Positions 1 through 11,966 of a stretch of 64,000 nt of DNA are shown piece after piece. Every line of letters starts with the position of its first letter. Within the stretch, counting starts at the first letter, position 1. The notes beneath the pieces were generated by a model that was not told the origin of the DNA, searched no databases, and was given only the letters and a program-made list of their open reading frames with translations. The stretch spans positions 270,466 to 334,465 of the forward strand of contig SCFE01000033.1 of assembly GCA_004352715.1 (NCBI GenBank), given 5' to 3'. Source of the DNA: Hofstenia miamia. Taxonomy: Eukaryota > Xenacoelomorpha > Acoela. The position numbers and the translations under genes are program-made.

Positions 1-95
1 TTGCTTAAAAACGACTCGTTTTGGGCTCGTTGTATATCCAATACTCTGCTCAAGCTCGGCTGGCTCGTTAGAAGCTCGGCTCGTTGACAAGTCTG
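1..95. mobile_element. hAT-type MITE, family A, right part
   Basis: This is the right end of the same element that is complete at 1530-1874. It shares the GCTTAAAAACG-ACTCGTTTTGG segment, the GTATATCCAATACTCTGCTC segment and the terminal GTTGACAAGTCTG. The left part lies outside the window. Confidence 0.7.
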
Positions 96-103
96 GCCAG
101 ATC

Positions 104-1180
104 TTGTACTATTTGCGAAGCATGGACTTCTCTGTTTTCCGTAAATTGTATGCCGATGATGGCTTTGAAATATTGCGAATCTCGCATACTTTAAAACATG
201 AAGGTTTTTCAAAGGCAAGTTCAACTGCCATATTTCTGATAGAGACTGAAATTCGAGGCATTTTAATCAACATCCACGATGCCAATTCGTCTGTAAATAC
301 AACAAAAATCATTAGCTGCTTAAAATTGGAAACATCTGTGTTACAGGTTATAATGATATACTGCTTCAAAATGTACTACATAAATCTCTTATGTAATCTT
401 CGATGCAAAAAATTTTGTCCACGACTGTATATGTTTATTAATGGTGTCTACAATCACTTACCCACAAAATTTTATAATGGGCGTAGACAATATTTCTTTT
501 CAATGCTAAATGGGATGCTACTTACAAAGTCCAGGCCTTCATTTTCGTCTAGTTCTACACATGGAAATACATATTTGAAAAGTACAAGACTAAAATTTGG
601 AAATGTGAAATACCTTGTAAAGCAGCAGTTAACACCTAGTGAAAAAAAAACTTTATAGTTTTTGGTTTGTAGTGAGATGTACAGGTAACTCTTTTCTAAA
701 TAGTACTATGAAAGTCTGCTATTTACACGTATACTTCACTCGTTTTGAACGTGCCCTAATGGGACAAACCATTGTAATGTGTTTCATGCACAAAATATTG
801 GGAAATAATATTCATTTACAAACTTCCCCCAATGTTAAACGCATGTTGAAAGCCGAATTGCATAGCTGGTGTCACAGTGTCATAACTTTTAAGAAAAGTG
901 TAAAAAAGAAAATTATTTGTCTTGTTCGGTTTCTGCACTCCTTAGTATTTTAAAAGGACAAAAAACGCATACATTTTAACTTTTTGGAATTTTGGTTTTT
1001 TTCAACAAAGTTACAAAGCCTGTAAACAAATTTTGCTGGCCTCTTTATAGCATTGGCGTATAGCATCTACGTATATAATAACATCCATTTCACAATAATA
1101 GACACCTATTCAATGTTAGTAGACTGAAATTAAGATAATTACATTGGTATGGTATTGGGAAAAGAAAGAATGGAAGGAAG
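104..1180. other. Sequence left of the KH exon, probably Nova intron 2, no gene recognised
   Basis: Open frames of 184 and 104 codons exist on the plus strand but have no recognisable motif and lie beyond the KH exon's donor, where intron is expected. A minus-strand stretch with TDVSNFKQLMIFVVF loosely resembles the start of an hAT transposase catalytic domain. It is too short and too diverged to call. Confidence 0.4.
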
Positions 1181-1186
1181 ACTTAC

Positions 1187-1354
1187 AAGGATAGAATTCA
1201 TTTGCTTTTGATAGTTTAATAGTGGAATGTGCATGGGCCTGATGTTCAACGATGGTCCCCCCACTCTTGCCGATGATGCATCCTGCTGCATAGTGAGGAA
1301 TCGTCATTTTCAGTGTGTATTTGTTATCATCCATGTAACCATCATCTTTATATT
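1187..1354 (-). CDS. Nova: Nova-like RNA-binding protein, exon with first half of KH domain 1
   Basis: Sequence: the minus-strand reading gives TLKMTIPHYAAGCIIGKSGG, followed by TIVEHQ and STIKLSKANEFYP. This is the beta1-alpha1-GxxG-alpha2-beta2 half of a type I KH domain, with the RNA-contacting loop GKSG. Family knowledge: NOVA KH1 reads IPSYAAGSIIGKGGQTIV...GATIKLSKSKDFYPG, and this copy matches it closely, more so than PCBP or hnRNP K. The exon is bounded by TTTAG at 1355 (acceptor) and by CCTT|GTAAGT, a near-ideal donor starting at 1186. The donor splits the codon after FYP, the place where the NOVA domain continues with GTTERV. The second half of KH1 and the later KH domains must lie beyond the left edge. 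A second in-frame acceptor AAAG lies 9 nt downstream (exon start 1345). It would remove three residues (EYK). Confidence 0.85.
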
Positions 1355-1529
1355 CTAAATCATTACGTATAAATAACTTATAAACAAAACTAAATTGTAC
1401 AAAATGGGACACATGATGTATATTGGATGTTCTAAATCCAATCATTGAATACACCTCAATTCAGCAGTGTTGATCGTATTATTACGAACGGTCTTACTTC
1501 CTTAGATTAAGATAGGGTAGGGGTCTACA

Positions 1530-1874
1530 CATACTTGTCAACGAGCCGTAATTTCTAAGCTCGGCTCGTTTAAATTTTGAGTAAGTTCGCCTCGGCTCAT
1601 CACATAAAATCTTTCAATGAGGCTCGTTTCAGCTCGATATTTTTTTTAAAATATTGTTCTCTCCGAATTTTTTCCATTGCTCTTCCTATCATTTAATAAA
1701 CATTTCTAAAATACGATTATAAGTAAGGAATATTGAATGAAAAAATAAGAAAAATCTGCATAATCAAATTAACAAGCAGCATCATAAATTTGCTTTGCTT
1801 AAAAACGGCTCGTTTTGGCCTCGTTGTATATCCAATACTCTGCTCAAGCTCGGCTCGGTTCGTTGACAAGTCTG
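1530..1874. mobile_element. hAT-type MITE, family A, complete copy with 8-bp target duplication
   Basis: The termini are inverted repeats of CAGACTTGTCAACGAGCC type: CATACTTGTCAACGAGCC at the left, and GTTGACAAGTCTG preceded by CTCGGCTCGGTTC at the right. The element is flanked by GGTCTACA (1522-1529) and GTTCTACA (1875-1882), 7 of 8 bases identical. The interior has no transposase and is A/T-rich except for repeated GAGCTCGGC-like GC tracts near both ends. CAG...CTG termini plus an 8-bp duplication are the hAT signature. Confidence 0.8.
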
Positions 1875-2118
1875 GTTCTACAGTATCATCCAAACTCAGG
1901 ATTTACTATTCCCAGTTGCATAGTACTGGGACAGAGCCCAAATATCTCACTGGGACCATATTTGAAAAAATTGCGAGGACCCCAACGGGGCCATGGAACC
2001 AGAATAGTGAAGCGATTGCGTTAAACCTCAATAAAAATACATCTCTATATTTTTCATTGTAATTTAATAAAATTAGAAACAACATGTCAGAAATTTGTAA
2101 TCTTTTTAAAACATCCAT

Positions 2119-3520
2119 TTATAAGATTACCTGCAGCAACCGCTTTGCATTTAAGTTCTGTTTTGCAACAACTATGACTCTTAAAGATACCATTTTTGAT
2201 ATTCGCAGACAGTTTAGTTATAGAATATAGATTTGTTTTAGTTGCAAACCTATAAATTGTTTTTTCTAATTGAAAATATGTAAACGCCTGTCATGCTGCA
2301 TATACAGCAGTTATTGTACAATTTATACGATATTGCAGTGTACAAATAAATAAATGAGAAATTTATGCGCAATGGGATATATAAGAACTCCGGATAGCAC
2401 ATATGTGTGAAGTGATGGAAGGATTTAACAATTATGCGGGCTAGAAGTGTATACATGCACAAACCAAAAGACAAATCCCAAGACCTAATATTCGGGATGA
2501 TATTAGAAAGATAAACAAATTTCAGGTTTTATCAGTAGTAAAATTAATTTATCGGCAAATGTCTTTTCTCTCGCACATGGGACAAAATAGTTCAAAGAAA
2601 GTTGTCTGGACGGCAGAATTGTGTGTGCAGTGTCAAAAGGGAGACCTAGTTTGCTTCAGGGGCATCTATTTACGAGGTTGCATACCCCCATATCTTTTAG
2701 CTTGATCTGAACATTTTGGGCAAATTATTAAAATAGCGAAAAATCTTTATCAAAGACATTAAAAATGATAAAGAGATTTTGGTAAACACTGAAACACTTG
2801 TTAATACAAAGAACATGTTGAATAAATTTGCTAATCGAAAACATGTTTACTAAAATCAGCATGTAAAACGTTGAACAGAAAGTGCTAAGTCATCAGACGA
2901 CAACAAAAATCGAATCATTAAGATGACTGAAATAATGTATATGGTTTATTAACCATCATGGTGGCGAGGATTTTCTTATATTGCAACGAAATAATGAATC
3001 TATCTGAACTGAATCTCAGGATCTTGTCACGTTCGCAACCGGCATTGATTACCGTGCGAATCATCAAATGTTCCATTCTATATGGTTTTCATCTGTTATA
3101 AGAACAATGCGACGCAAAATTGGAAAAAACTAATAAGACTACTAAATATACGTTTTTCATTAGTAATTGAAGTATTTCATGACCTTCACGTTCAATAGTT
3201 TAGGTTTTCCAACATTACTTATTAAATTGAAGATCTCATTAATGGTTTCTCTATCTATCCAATTGAATTCTAGTATCAACAGCATGTTTAAACATTCGGA
3301 TTTTTGAGAGGGCCAATAGTGGTTAAGTAAATCCCAACAACACGTAATAAACTTCAAAAAAACCGTGGCACAGAGGCAAGAAAGCTTTAGCAAAGGCTGC
3401 AGAAGTGATCAATGATTGAATTTTATTGACACAAATTGAAAATAGATTCTCTGTATAGGACTTAAATAATTCTTCCTCAAAAAGATCAGCTGGTGAGCTA
3501 CTTCTGATGAACTTGAGCAT
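2119..3520. other. Intronic stretch without recognised feature
   Basis: Short open frames occur on both strands, none with a domain signature or conserved composition. No inverted repeat or target duplication was found by eye. Confidence 0.4.
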
Positions 3521-3524
3521 TTAA

Positions 3525-3683
3525 CCCTTTCAACCCGAAATATTTTTCTGTAATTATTATTTTTAGATTCTAGATGGCTAAAACATATAATGTAAAGTTG
3601 TTTTATAAAGTTTATGATGATTAATATTATATGGGACAAAAGAAGTTAAATGGTACATATATGTATCATCCGGGTTGAAAGGG
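3525..3683. mobile_element. piggyBac-type MITE flanked by TTAA
   Basis: Perfect 13-bp terminal inverted repeats, CCCTTTCAACCCG (3525-3537) and CGGGTTGAAAGGG (3671-3683), are flanked on each side by TTAA (3521-3524 and 3684-3687). The right end carries a subterminal ACATATATGT palindrome. At 159 bp there is no room for coding. An exact TTAA duplication is the piggyBac hallmark. Confidence 0.88.
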
Positions 3684-4112
3684 TTAAAGAGAGAAATATC
3701 GCAACAAGTGGAGTTGAACAAGAACTGGGGGATAGTTTTCCAGACAGATGTGCTACCGTATTACATGATATAAAGTTTTGTTATTGACTGTTGCTGCATG
3801 TAAAACATTAGGAGTAAAGTATACGCAAGTGCCCAGTTGAGAATATAGTAACATCGCAAAGTGAAACTGAAATAAGATTTTTCAAACAGGACTAAACTGG
3901 TATTTAGATGTGTTTTTACTTTTCGAGACGAAATTCTAAAATTAACTAATTCCATATAAGAAAGAATCAAATTAAAATAGGCCCACTGATTTCATATAAA
4001 TCTGAAATTTTGAATACGATGATTAAATATAAATGTACACTTATCATTAAATAAATTGGTTGCAATTACCATGAATTCTCCTGTGTAAATGAACCTAAAA
4101 TTTTGTTTAAGC

Positions 4113-4417
4113 GTTTGGGGTGAGGCTAATACACGCAGTTTAAAAATTATATCTGTAAACTTTTGACTACGTTCGAGTTTAAGGTACTTTTAGAATGCAC
4201 AAAGGCTGAAAATTGTACACAGCATTTGTGACTAGGTGAAATATAGTTTGTTAAATGAATAGAAAAACGTATGTGGAAGGATAATATTAGTGTGGCGGAG
4301 CGGATGCGGCGTATACACGATGTATACAGGTAATAAAAAAACAACTTTCAAAGTTTGGGGTGTGGCTTATACATTTTTCCGGCCTATAAACGAGGATTTA
4401 CGATAATATATATATAT
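4113..4417. repeat. Unclassified repeat with direct copies of GTTTGGGGTGAGGCTAATAC
   Basis: GTTTGGGGTGAGGCTAATAC at 4113-4132 recurs as GTTTGGGGTGTGGCTTATAC at 4353-4372, in the same orientation. Between them GCGGCGTATACACG also carries a TATAC motif. The second copy runs into a (TA)n tract and the gap at 4418. It is probably a fragment of a DNA element, but the family is not determined. Confidence 0.35.
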
Positions 4418-4585
4418 NNNNNNNNNNNNNNNNNNNNNNNNNNNNNNNNNNNNNNNNNNNNNNNNNNNNNNNNNNNNNNNNNNNNNNNNNNNNNNNNNNN
4501 NNNNNNNNNNNNNNNNNNNNNNNNNNNNNNNNNNNNNNNNNNNNNNNNNNNNNNNNNNNNNNNNNNNNNNNNNNNNNNNNNNNNN
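4418..4585. other. Assembly gap inside a (TA)n microsatellite
   Basis: A run of N is flanked on both sides by alternating TA (4405-4417 and 4587-4617), so the gap sits in a microsatellite that could not be assembled. Confidence 0.95.
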
Positions 4586-4618
<33 letters not shown>

Positions 4619-4976
4619 TGGATATTGTGTTTATAAGAATTGAGGCCATGAAAACGATTGGTTTATTATACTTAGGTAATGATAATGTATAGTAATAGTT
4701 CTTACAGAGCTTTGCATAAATAATGATTTTTGCATAACCTTCGTGTCACTAAGTCCCCCTGGAGGTTTAGTGAATAGGTTTGTCAAAGTTAGAAAAAGAG
4801 TTAAGGGCATTGCATTGGTAAACATGAAATATATTGGGAAATGTTATACATCTAACACATATCAAACTAAAAATACGTCTCGAAGAAAAGCCACGTTTAC
4901 TAACTATTGCCGAACAACAACATTTGCTATGAGTTGGACATTTAATGGCGCTGCGCTGACTTACTAGCCCTCCCAA

Positions 4977-5123
4977 CAGTGGTGTATCCAAGGGGGACAT
5001 GGTGGAATGTTCCCCGTCATTTTATTCAAAAAATGAATTTTGCTTGCTTAAATAAAAAAATTGGTCACTGACTTGATCATGGCTAAGATGACTCCTTGTC
5101 AGGAAATCCTGCCTACGCCCCTG
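4977..5123. mobile_element. hAT-type MITE, family B, short copy
   Basis: It begins CAGTGGTGTATCC and ends GCCTACGCCCCTG, the degenerate inverted termini of the CAGTGGCGTACGC family. The flanks CCTCCCAA (4969-4976) and CCTCACAC (5124-5131) agree at 6 of 8 positions. The family also shares the internal GGGGGACATGGTGGAATGT segment and the GTCAGGAAATCCTGC segment. Confidence 0.7.
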
Positions 5124-6302
5124 CCTCACACCCCAACTAACAAAGGAGCCTTACGACATAGAACTAACTAAAACACACATAGCTGAACTTGATATTTTTA
5201 AATCATTATTTGGCTAAAAAATATGGAAAAAATTTATTTTAAAATGATTCATGTAATTGCCTAAATTGTACGAGCTCATTAAAAACAGAAGCCGTGCATT
5301 ATCGACATCATAACAGTAGCAGTAATTTTAATAGGCGTTATCAGATTAAGTGAAAAGAAGCTTACAAACAATGAGCGTAAGTTCAAGCAATTGGTTGAAT
5401 AATAATGAACGCATATTCCTCAAGTGTTTTGGAAAATAATACCACATAGTTAAGAGGATGTTCCTCGGGGTGGAAAATCTCAATGTTCCCAACTAATTCA
5501 AAAAATAAAAGCCACCAGTAATTAAATTTGGATGAAGAAATTTTAGCAACATCCCACGAGATAAGCGCTTCATTAATAAAAGTGGAGACACTAAATCCCC
5601 ATGCCACCGTAATTGTGGATTAAAGAGCATGTTTACAATCAAAGAGTTCGCTGATTTTCATAACAAAACAGGTGTCTAAATAATACACTAGGTTAATCAC
5701 TACTCAATCCTACATAAACGTTATATAAAATCTACATATAAGCGCAGTGTCGAGGCTGACATGAAATATTTAGCGGGCTAAAGCATTAACAACGATTATA
5801 TATATATATATATATTAACTAATCAGTGCATTTATCCTATGATTAATAAAAGCCAATATAGTTGTATTTTAAAAGTTAATATTTATAGTGGAACTGGCTA
5901 TATTACGTTTGGGGCTATCTGTTACATTTGAGGAGGCTATGCCCCCCAAAACCACCTCAAAATTTTGAGCCGGAAGCAGTTAAAGAAAATTAATGAATAT
6001 TCTCCATACAGTGTTTATCTGCTTCAGTTACAGCGTAAAGTAAAGTCTTGAGTTTGCGTTTGTGGCATGAAATTTATATCAATTTCAATAATTCATTAAA
6101 ATAATGCAACAGCAACCTTCAAACTCTGCATTAACATATTGTCACCTTTGTGTCGCCGCAAATCTTCATTATACACCCAAGATATAATGGCTTTTAGTTT
6201 AACATCGCACTTTCAAAAAACCTTCTAGACATATTTTGTGCCTTTATGAAGAAGTTAGCAAAACTCTTAGATTGTCAAACCTTGAATATTTGGGGTTCAA
6301 TA

Positions 6303-6533
6303 CAAGTGCGTACGAATTTTCTGCCGGGGGAACATTTTAGCCATGACAAAGAGCGGGGCTAAGCCTACGAATTTTGAAAATATTGAGAAAAAGAAACCCT
6401 AAAAATGCATTTAACTACCTTAGATTTTAACTTTTCACCTTTTTTACAGAAAATTTTTTGATTTAACCAGCCAAAATCAAATTTGAAAACCTGACGGGGA
6501 TCATTCCACCATGTGTCCCTTGCGTCCGCCACT
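6303..6533. mobile_element. hAT-type MITE, family B
   Basis: The right end GCGTCCGCCACTG, the adjacent CATTCCACCATGTGTCCC and AAACCTGACGGGG match family B. The left end CAAGTGCGTACG with TTTTCTGCCGGGGG is the diverged partner. The 8-bp flanks agree only partly (GTTCAATA and GTCCGCTA). Confidence 0.6.
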
Positions 6534-7473
6534 GGTCCGCTAGATTGCTGCATCAGTATCGGAATTAAGCATTGAATGAAATTATCAAAATTCAGTTGGT
6601 TACTTGCATTTGGCAGCATTTTCTATTTAGATTCTAAACTTCCCAGGAATTCCTAAAAGCCCATAGTTCATAAACCCAAAAAAATAAGCAAAAGTCTGAA
6701 TACACCACGGGATATAGGGATGTCACCCCTGCAAGTTAAGTTTTAAACGCTCACGCGGAAACTTTGTAAATCTATAGAAAAAGAAATAGCTAAGTTTTAT
6801 TGATTCTACCATGGTATTTAGACTTCTTGATTCTCAGAACATTAGAAATGGAGAGAATTTATAATTTTAAGGTTCTGGAGAAATCAGAATTTTCATAAAA
6901 AATGTTTAATATCTTCATATACATCAGGGGGAGGTATATATTTAACACTACATTTATCTAACACCCCTACATTTAATCACATTTTCAATAGATATTTCAA
7001 TATTTCAAGATGCCTAACTTGCCTAATAGGTTTGGAGAAATGGTTGAAAAATGTGGAGAAAACGTTTTTTACATTTAATGTTGAGAGCAACTCAGAATTC
7101 AAAGATTGGGTTGATGAAGGAAATATGTTGCACATGTAGATCATTGGGAAATGTTTATTAACACCTTTGTCGACTATTAATGCAGATGTTTTTTGAGAAA
7201 CGGTATTGAAAGTGGAGATGCGTTGTACACCTGCCGCAATTTCCTCACAGGACACAACTGTCTATTCAAAGAGCTGCACCTAATCCCTGTCAAGATTATT
7301 TACAAGTGATCAATAATTCAGGTTATTTAAAAGTTCAACCAACTTCTGTTTTAACTTGAGCAAACTAATCAAAATTGAATAAAGTTCTTGATTATTAACG
7401 AAAAATCTCTAGTTATCAACCAACTTCTAATAATACACCTTAGTTTTCTCAAATAATCAGAGCGTATATCAAC

Positions 7474-7510
<37 letters not shown>

Positions 7511-7511
<1 letters not shown>

Positions 7512-7645
7512 TATACCTTAGTTTTCTCGATATATAATCAGAGAATAATAATAATAATAATAATGATAATATATATATATATATATATAAAATCATTATT
7601 ATTATTATTATTCTCTGAATATATATTGAGAAAAATAAGGTATAG
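7511..7645. repeat. Long hairpin with nested (AAT)n and (TA)n tracts
   Basis: The left arm, beginning CTATACCTTAGTTTTCTCG and ending in (AAT)n, is the inverted complement of the right arm, beginning with (ATT)n and ending GAGAAAAATAAGGTATAG. The arms are about 55 bp and the apex is (TA)n. A third partial arm copy (CACCTTAGTTTTCTCAAATA) lies at about 7437-7460, beyond a (TA)n tract at 7478-7510. This looks like a foldback or MITE remnant expanded by microsatellites. Confidence 0.7.
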
Positions 7646-7649
7646 TATA

Positions 7650-10600
7650 GTATATATATAACCAGCAATCGAGTTTACAAAGTTAAACAGATGTTTGAAT
7701 AAATGAGTTTATAGTGACTAAAAAGATTCATTTACGTTACCAAAACAATTTTCAATATTTTAAATATATTTTTGTATCTAAGGCACTCAAATCATTTCCC
7801 TATTTACTACTGCTAATTATATTTAGGTCTCATTTGGTAAAAAGATATACGTTATTTCACCGTACATTATTATATGGTAATTTAATATACACAAGTTTTC
7901 AAAAATAAAATGTATGTATGCATATGCATTATATATATATACATTCAAAACACATATATTTATATTCTTGCTGTTGGCTTCATATGCATTATCTCAATTA
8001 AAGCAGAAAGATTCAAGTGGATTTCAATAAGAGTGCAGAATAAATGGAACGGCGCTACAGAACCATATTAAAAATAGACTTTCAAATCGTTAAGTTGTCA
8101 AAGATAGAATACTGAGATTAGAACTCTCTGTCAATGCTGCCTTATTAATGAAAAATTACAGAATGTGATTAGGATTAAAGGAAGAGTGTTTTCAATTACG
8201 CAGACGAATGAGCAGCCAATAAGAGCAGTTATGGATTTAATAAACTATATACCAACCAACATGTGTTTGACAATTTGCTGGTGTTTACATTATCAACAAT
8301 GATCTTGCAAATAGCTTTTCAAAATCTCACTATTCCTGTGCCTGACAGCGGGCTCATCTCATTGGTGCATTGGAATCATACACATTTCCCACCCAGCAAA
8401 TACTGATGCGTGACTTACAAGAAAGAATCTCAACATTAAGCATTCTTTATAATACAGTAGGATAAGAATCTTACTATTATACAAAATACAAGGGCTAATA
8501 TATTTGGAAATGCTAATGCATGTGTACACTAACTTCTGTGAAGAATGTGCTATTCACAGAATATAAATAATAGATTTGTGAGATATAGGGCTCCAAATTC
8601 AGGACGAGTTTTTCAATCTCAGGATTCAAATCCTGAAATTTTCCAATCCTTGGACATCTTGTGATACACATAGAACACTATCAACGAGCGCGCAGTATCT
8701 AATAAAATATTTTAATGTAACACCCAAATATATCATCGCAACTTAAAAATGTTTTAATATTTACTAAAATACTAAGTTTTAACAGTATAAAATTTTTATT
8801 TATAGTAATATATAAACGATTTTTTAATAGACGTCTTGTAAAAGCTATTATCACAAATCCCAAATTTATTGTTATTATCCCTTATCTAGCCATGCTTTTG
8901 GTTTAGAGGTCTAATTTAAAATGCCTAAAAATTTTTCCTGCCTGAAATTCCGACTAAATTTCAAAGATTCCAGGGTCATATTGAGTGGCTTTTGTGAAAT
9001 TTAACTCAATTGAAAAATTAGAAAATATGAATTGATGACATGTTCATAAATTTTAAATATTATTTTGATTCCACGATTATCTATATTGTCAGAGTGTGCG
9101 CCAGATTGCATAAATATTTGTGAATCCCCATCCGGTGTATGTGTGAAATAAGACGACACATTTTACATACGAGACCAATTTAGAATTTCTTTTGATACCA
9201 CAATAAAAGAGGATGATCTACAGTAACCGAATGATCAATCAATGGGCTCGATTTAATTGCGCTTGATTATTTGATAATTTATCGATAAATAATAAATTTA
9301 TGTATATCCAAATAAATTTTTGCAAATGCCAAAGTAATTAAACGAGTGTAAACAAAGTGGCAGGTAAATTACTTTTCCACACGCGAGTTAAACAAATTGC
9401 GCAATCATCGCGTCTTTGATGGCATTACATTCGAGGAATAGTACTAATAAAATTAATTCCATCCAACCACACGCTTCAAATGAGCAGAAAACACATGCGC
9501 ATGTGTTCTCGACAATGTGTGACAAATCCCTGGGGAAATCATCAAAAAATAAGATATTTCTGACCTACATTAATGCCTTGAAGTTAGTCATTGCTAGATA
9601 TATCCACTGAAATGCGAGAAGCTGAAAGGGGTACAGCGTCTGATTTACAACCTTGTACTATATCACCAACTATTGAGTGCTCGTACGCATATGAACCATG
9701 ACCAACTTAATATATTACGTTGGCCATGATTTGCACTCAATGTGACTCCTTGCAACTGTCGAAAAATTAAGCAAATTTTCTAAACTTGAATATTTCAATT
9801 TTTAAAATATTATTTAAAAGTAATACTAATATTTCAAGTTAATTAGCCGTTCTGATACTGATATAAGTGGAAAATGTTGTAAGTACAAAACTCTAAAAGT
9901 GTTGAGACCATTTCGTATTAAAGACAGTGGTTCCCAAAGGCTTAACTCTTCTGGTGTATCGCGACCTGATTCATACACTGTAATTCTAAATTGTTAGCAA
10001 ATTTTATTTTTTGTAATGAATGTGCCGCTAAAATTTTTGACAGTTTATTGTATACCGCCATGTCAAAATGTTGGGCACCACTGAGTTAGGATACAACATA
10101 TGCAGTAAAAATAATAAAATAATATCTTAAGAATGATAAAGTTTAAATTCCAAAGAAAGTTAACAGCTAAAATATAAAATTTTATGAAATTATTTTAATT
10201 ATAATTGCAATTAAGGTCATTTTTGAAAATAATTTCCTGTGCAGGAATTTAAATGCGGACGATAACTATAATTGAATGATGTGTTGTAAACTTTGCAGAT
10301 TTAACTCCGAAAGAGGCGTATTTGGATTTAGTAACATCTATGTTAAGTTGAAGCTAAATCCCATAGCTAGCAAAAACCTTTGCAAAAGACAAAAAGGTTT
10401 TTTTCAGAAATCCGACTTATTTCTTAAATCAAAGCGCTCACTAGCGAAACAAATGTTTTTGCAAATGGGGTGTGCTTTTCCACTTTTATCATTTGACTTG
10501 TGTCTGTGCTTTTGGTATTATTTGTCATTGGTCTAGCGGTGCTATTGTACAAAAGTAATTGAATTTTGTACAATGAACTAGTTTTTGAAATTTTTCTAGA

Positions 10601-10683
10601 TTGTTTGGACATTGAAGTTAATTGTGGCTGGACTAGGGTTTTGGTATAATTCTGGTTAAATTCCCGACCATCCACGCCGCTAT
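7650..10683. other. Intronic stretch without recognised feature
   Basis: AT-rich DNA with scattered open frames under 90 codons and no motif. Position 8590-8650 has a short internal repetition of a TCAGGA/ATCCTGAAA motif. No terminal repeats or target duplications were seen. Confidence 0.35.
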
Positions 10684-10940
10684 CAGTGGCGTACGCAAAG
10701 GGGGACATGGTGGAATGTCTCCTCCGTCAGGTTTTCAAAATTAATTTTCATAGGTTAAATAAACAATTTTTCGGCAAAATATAAAGAAAAATTTAAAACT
10801 AAGGACGTGAAATTCATTTTTACAGTATTTTTTCTGTTTTCAAAAATTTTAGCGGAGCTTTGCCCCGATTTGGTCACTCACTTAATCATAACTGAGATGC
10901 ACTCTCCGTCAGGAAATCCTGCATATGCACGTGACCACTA
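10684..10940. mobile_element. hAT-type MITE, family B, reverse orientation
   Basis: It begins CAGTGGCGTACGCAAAGGGG, followed by GACATGGTGGAATGTC and CCGTCAGGTTTTC. It ends GTCAGGAAATCCTGCATATG and CACGTGACCACTA. It includes an extra internal segment not present in the 147-bp copy at 4977. The left flank does not match the right flank, so the right boundary is approximate. Confidence 0.65.
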
Positions 10941-11003
10941 TGCCTTTGGTAGTTTGATAAAATGTATATTTAGAGTGGCAAAACCTCTATCACTAAATCT
11001 TTT

Positions 11004-11851
11004 GGGAACCCAAGGGCTACGCCCGAATCGTCCTGGAGAGTAACCTCCATGTGGTGGTTCCTGGGTAGGCGGAGACGCTGAGCCAATACTCGATGGGCGC
11101 GTCTCTTCGCGGAGTCCCGAACCAGAAGTGGACGTTAAACAATAGGGTAGAAGAAGGTGCTGCCATGTGTGCGGGAGCACATATGGGGGCGGTGACGGTG
11201 ATGTGAGACTGTCTGTTCTGAGGAGCAGACGGCGACGTCTATGCCCAGAGCCGTAGAGTGCGTCTACGAGGGCAGTTATACAGAGGATTTTCCTCTGTCT
11301 CTGGCCTCTAGATAGGCCCAGGCCAGCATTTGCTGAGCCTTACCTATGAGGGAGCTTTGCTTCGTCATGGGTTCCATAACAGGCAGACGCAAGTGCTCAC
11401 GAGTTACCNACTGTCTGTTCTGAGGAGCAGACGGCGACGTCTATGCCCAGAGCCGTAGAGTGCGTCTACGAGGGCAGTTATACAGAGGATTTTCCTCTGT
11501 CTCTGGCCTCTAGATAGGCCCAGGCCAGCATTTGCTGAGCCTTACCTATGAGGGAGCTTTGCTTCGTCATGGGTTCCATTACAGGCAGACGCAAGTGCTC
11601 ACGAGTTACCTCAGTTAGTAGCCTTGGTTGGTGAAAGCTGTAGAGAGGCGCAACCCTCTCATGAAGCTCGGCCTTCGGCTTCACTCCTGCTGATCAGACT
11701 CAACACAGATCAGCACTCTGCGTGCCAGGGGTCGCCAGAGGTCAAGCATGATACAAGATCCGGCCCTAGCGGGTACACTTCCAGGGGAAGAGTCACGGAC
11801 TTGATCTGTTGACACGGACTCTTCAGTCTGTTGACTGGTAGAGTAACCCCG
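11004..11851. mobile_element. GC-rich insertion with 15-bp target-site duplication, unclassified
   Basis: The block is conspicuously GC-rich in an AT-rich intron. It is flanked by identical 15-bp direct repeats ATCACTAAATCTTTT at 10989-11003 and 11852-11866. It begins GGGAACCCAAGGGCTACGCC and ends GACTGGTAGAGTAACCCCG. There is no poly(A), no terminal inverted repeat and no recognised protein motif; open frames of 62-80 codons exist on both strands. A long target duplication without inverted termini points to target-primed retrotransposition (a SINE, a 3' fragment of a non-LTR element, or a processed RNA). The true length is shorter than shown because 11208-11408 is repeated at 11410-11610 across a single N. 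Confidence 0.6.
11208..11610. repeat. 201-bp tandem duplicate across a single N (probable assembly artefact)
   Basis: 11208-11408 and 11410-11610 are identical except for one base (CCATAACAGG against CCATTACAGG), separated by one N at 11409. A one-base gap between near-identical copies suggests an unmerged contig overlap and not a real duplication. Confidence 0.75.
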
Positions 11852-11966
11852 ATCACTAAATCTTTTAAATCTGTGAAAAACTAAAATTGCGAATTAAAAA
11901 AACCCAAGAGATTTCAACAAATATGTGCATCAGACTATAATTGCTGTCGGCACCCTATTCCCCTAA

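Noticed and set aside
104-658. 184-codon plus-strand open frame, the longest uninterrupted one outside recognised elements and gaps
   Set aside because: It has no domain, signal or compositional support, and lies beyond the KH exon's donor in probable intron. A faint hAT-like motif (TDVSNFKQLMIF) lies on the opposite strand but is too short to call.
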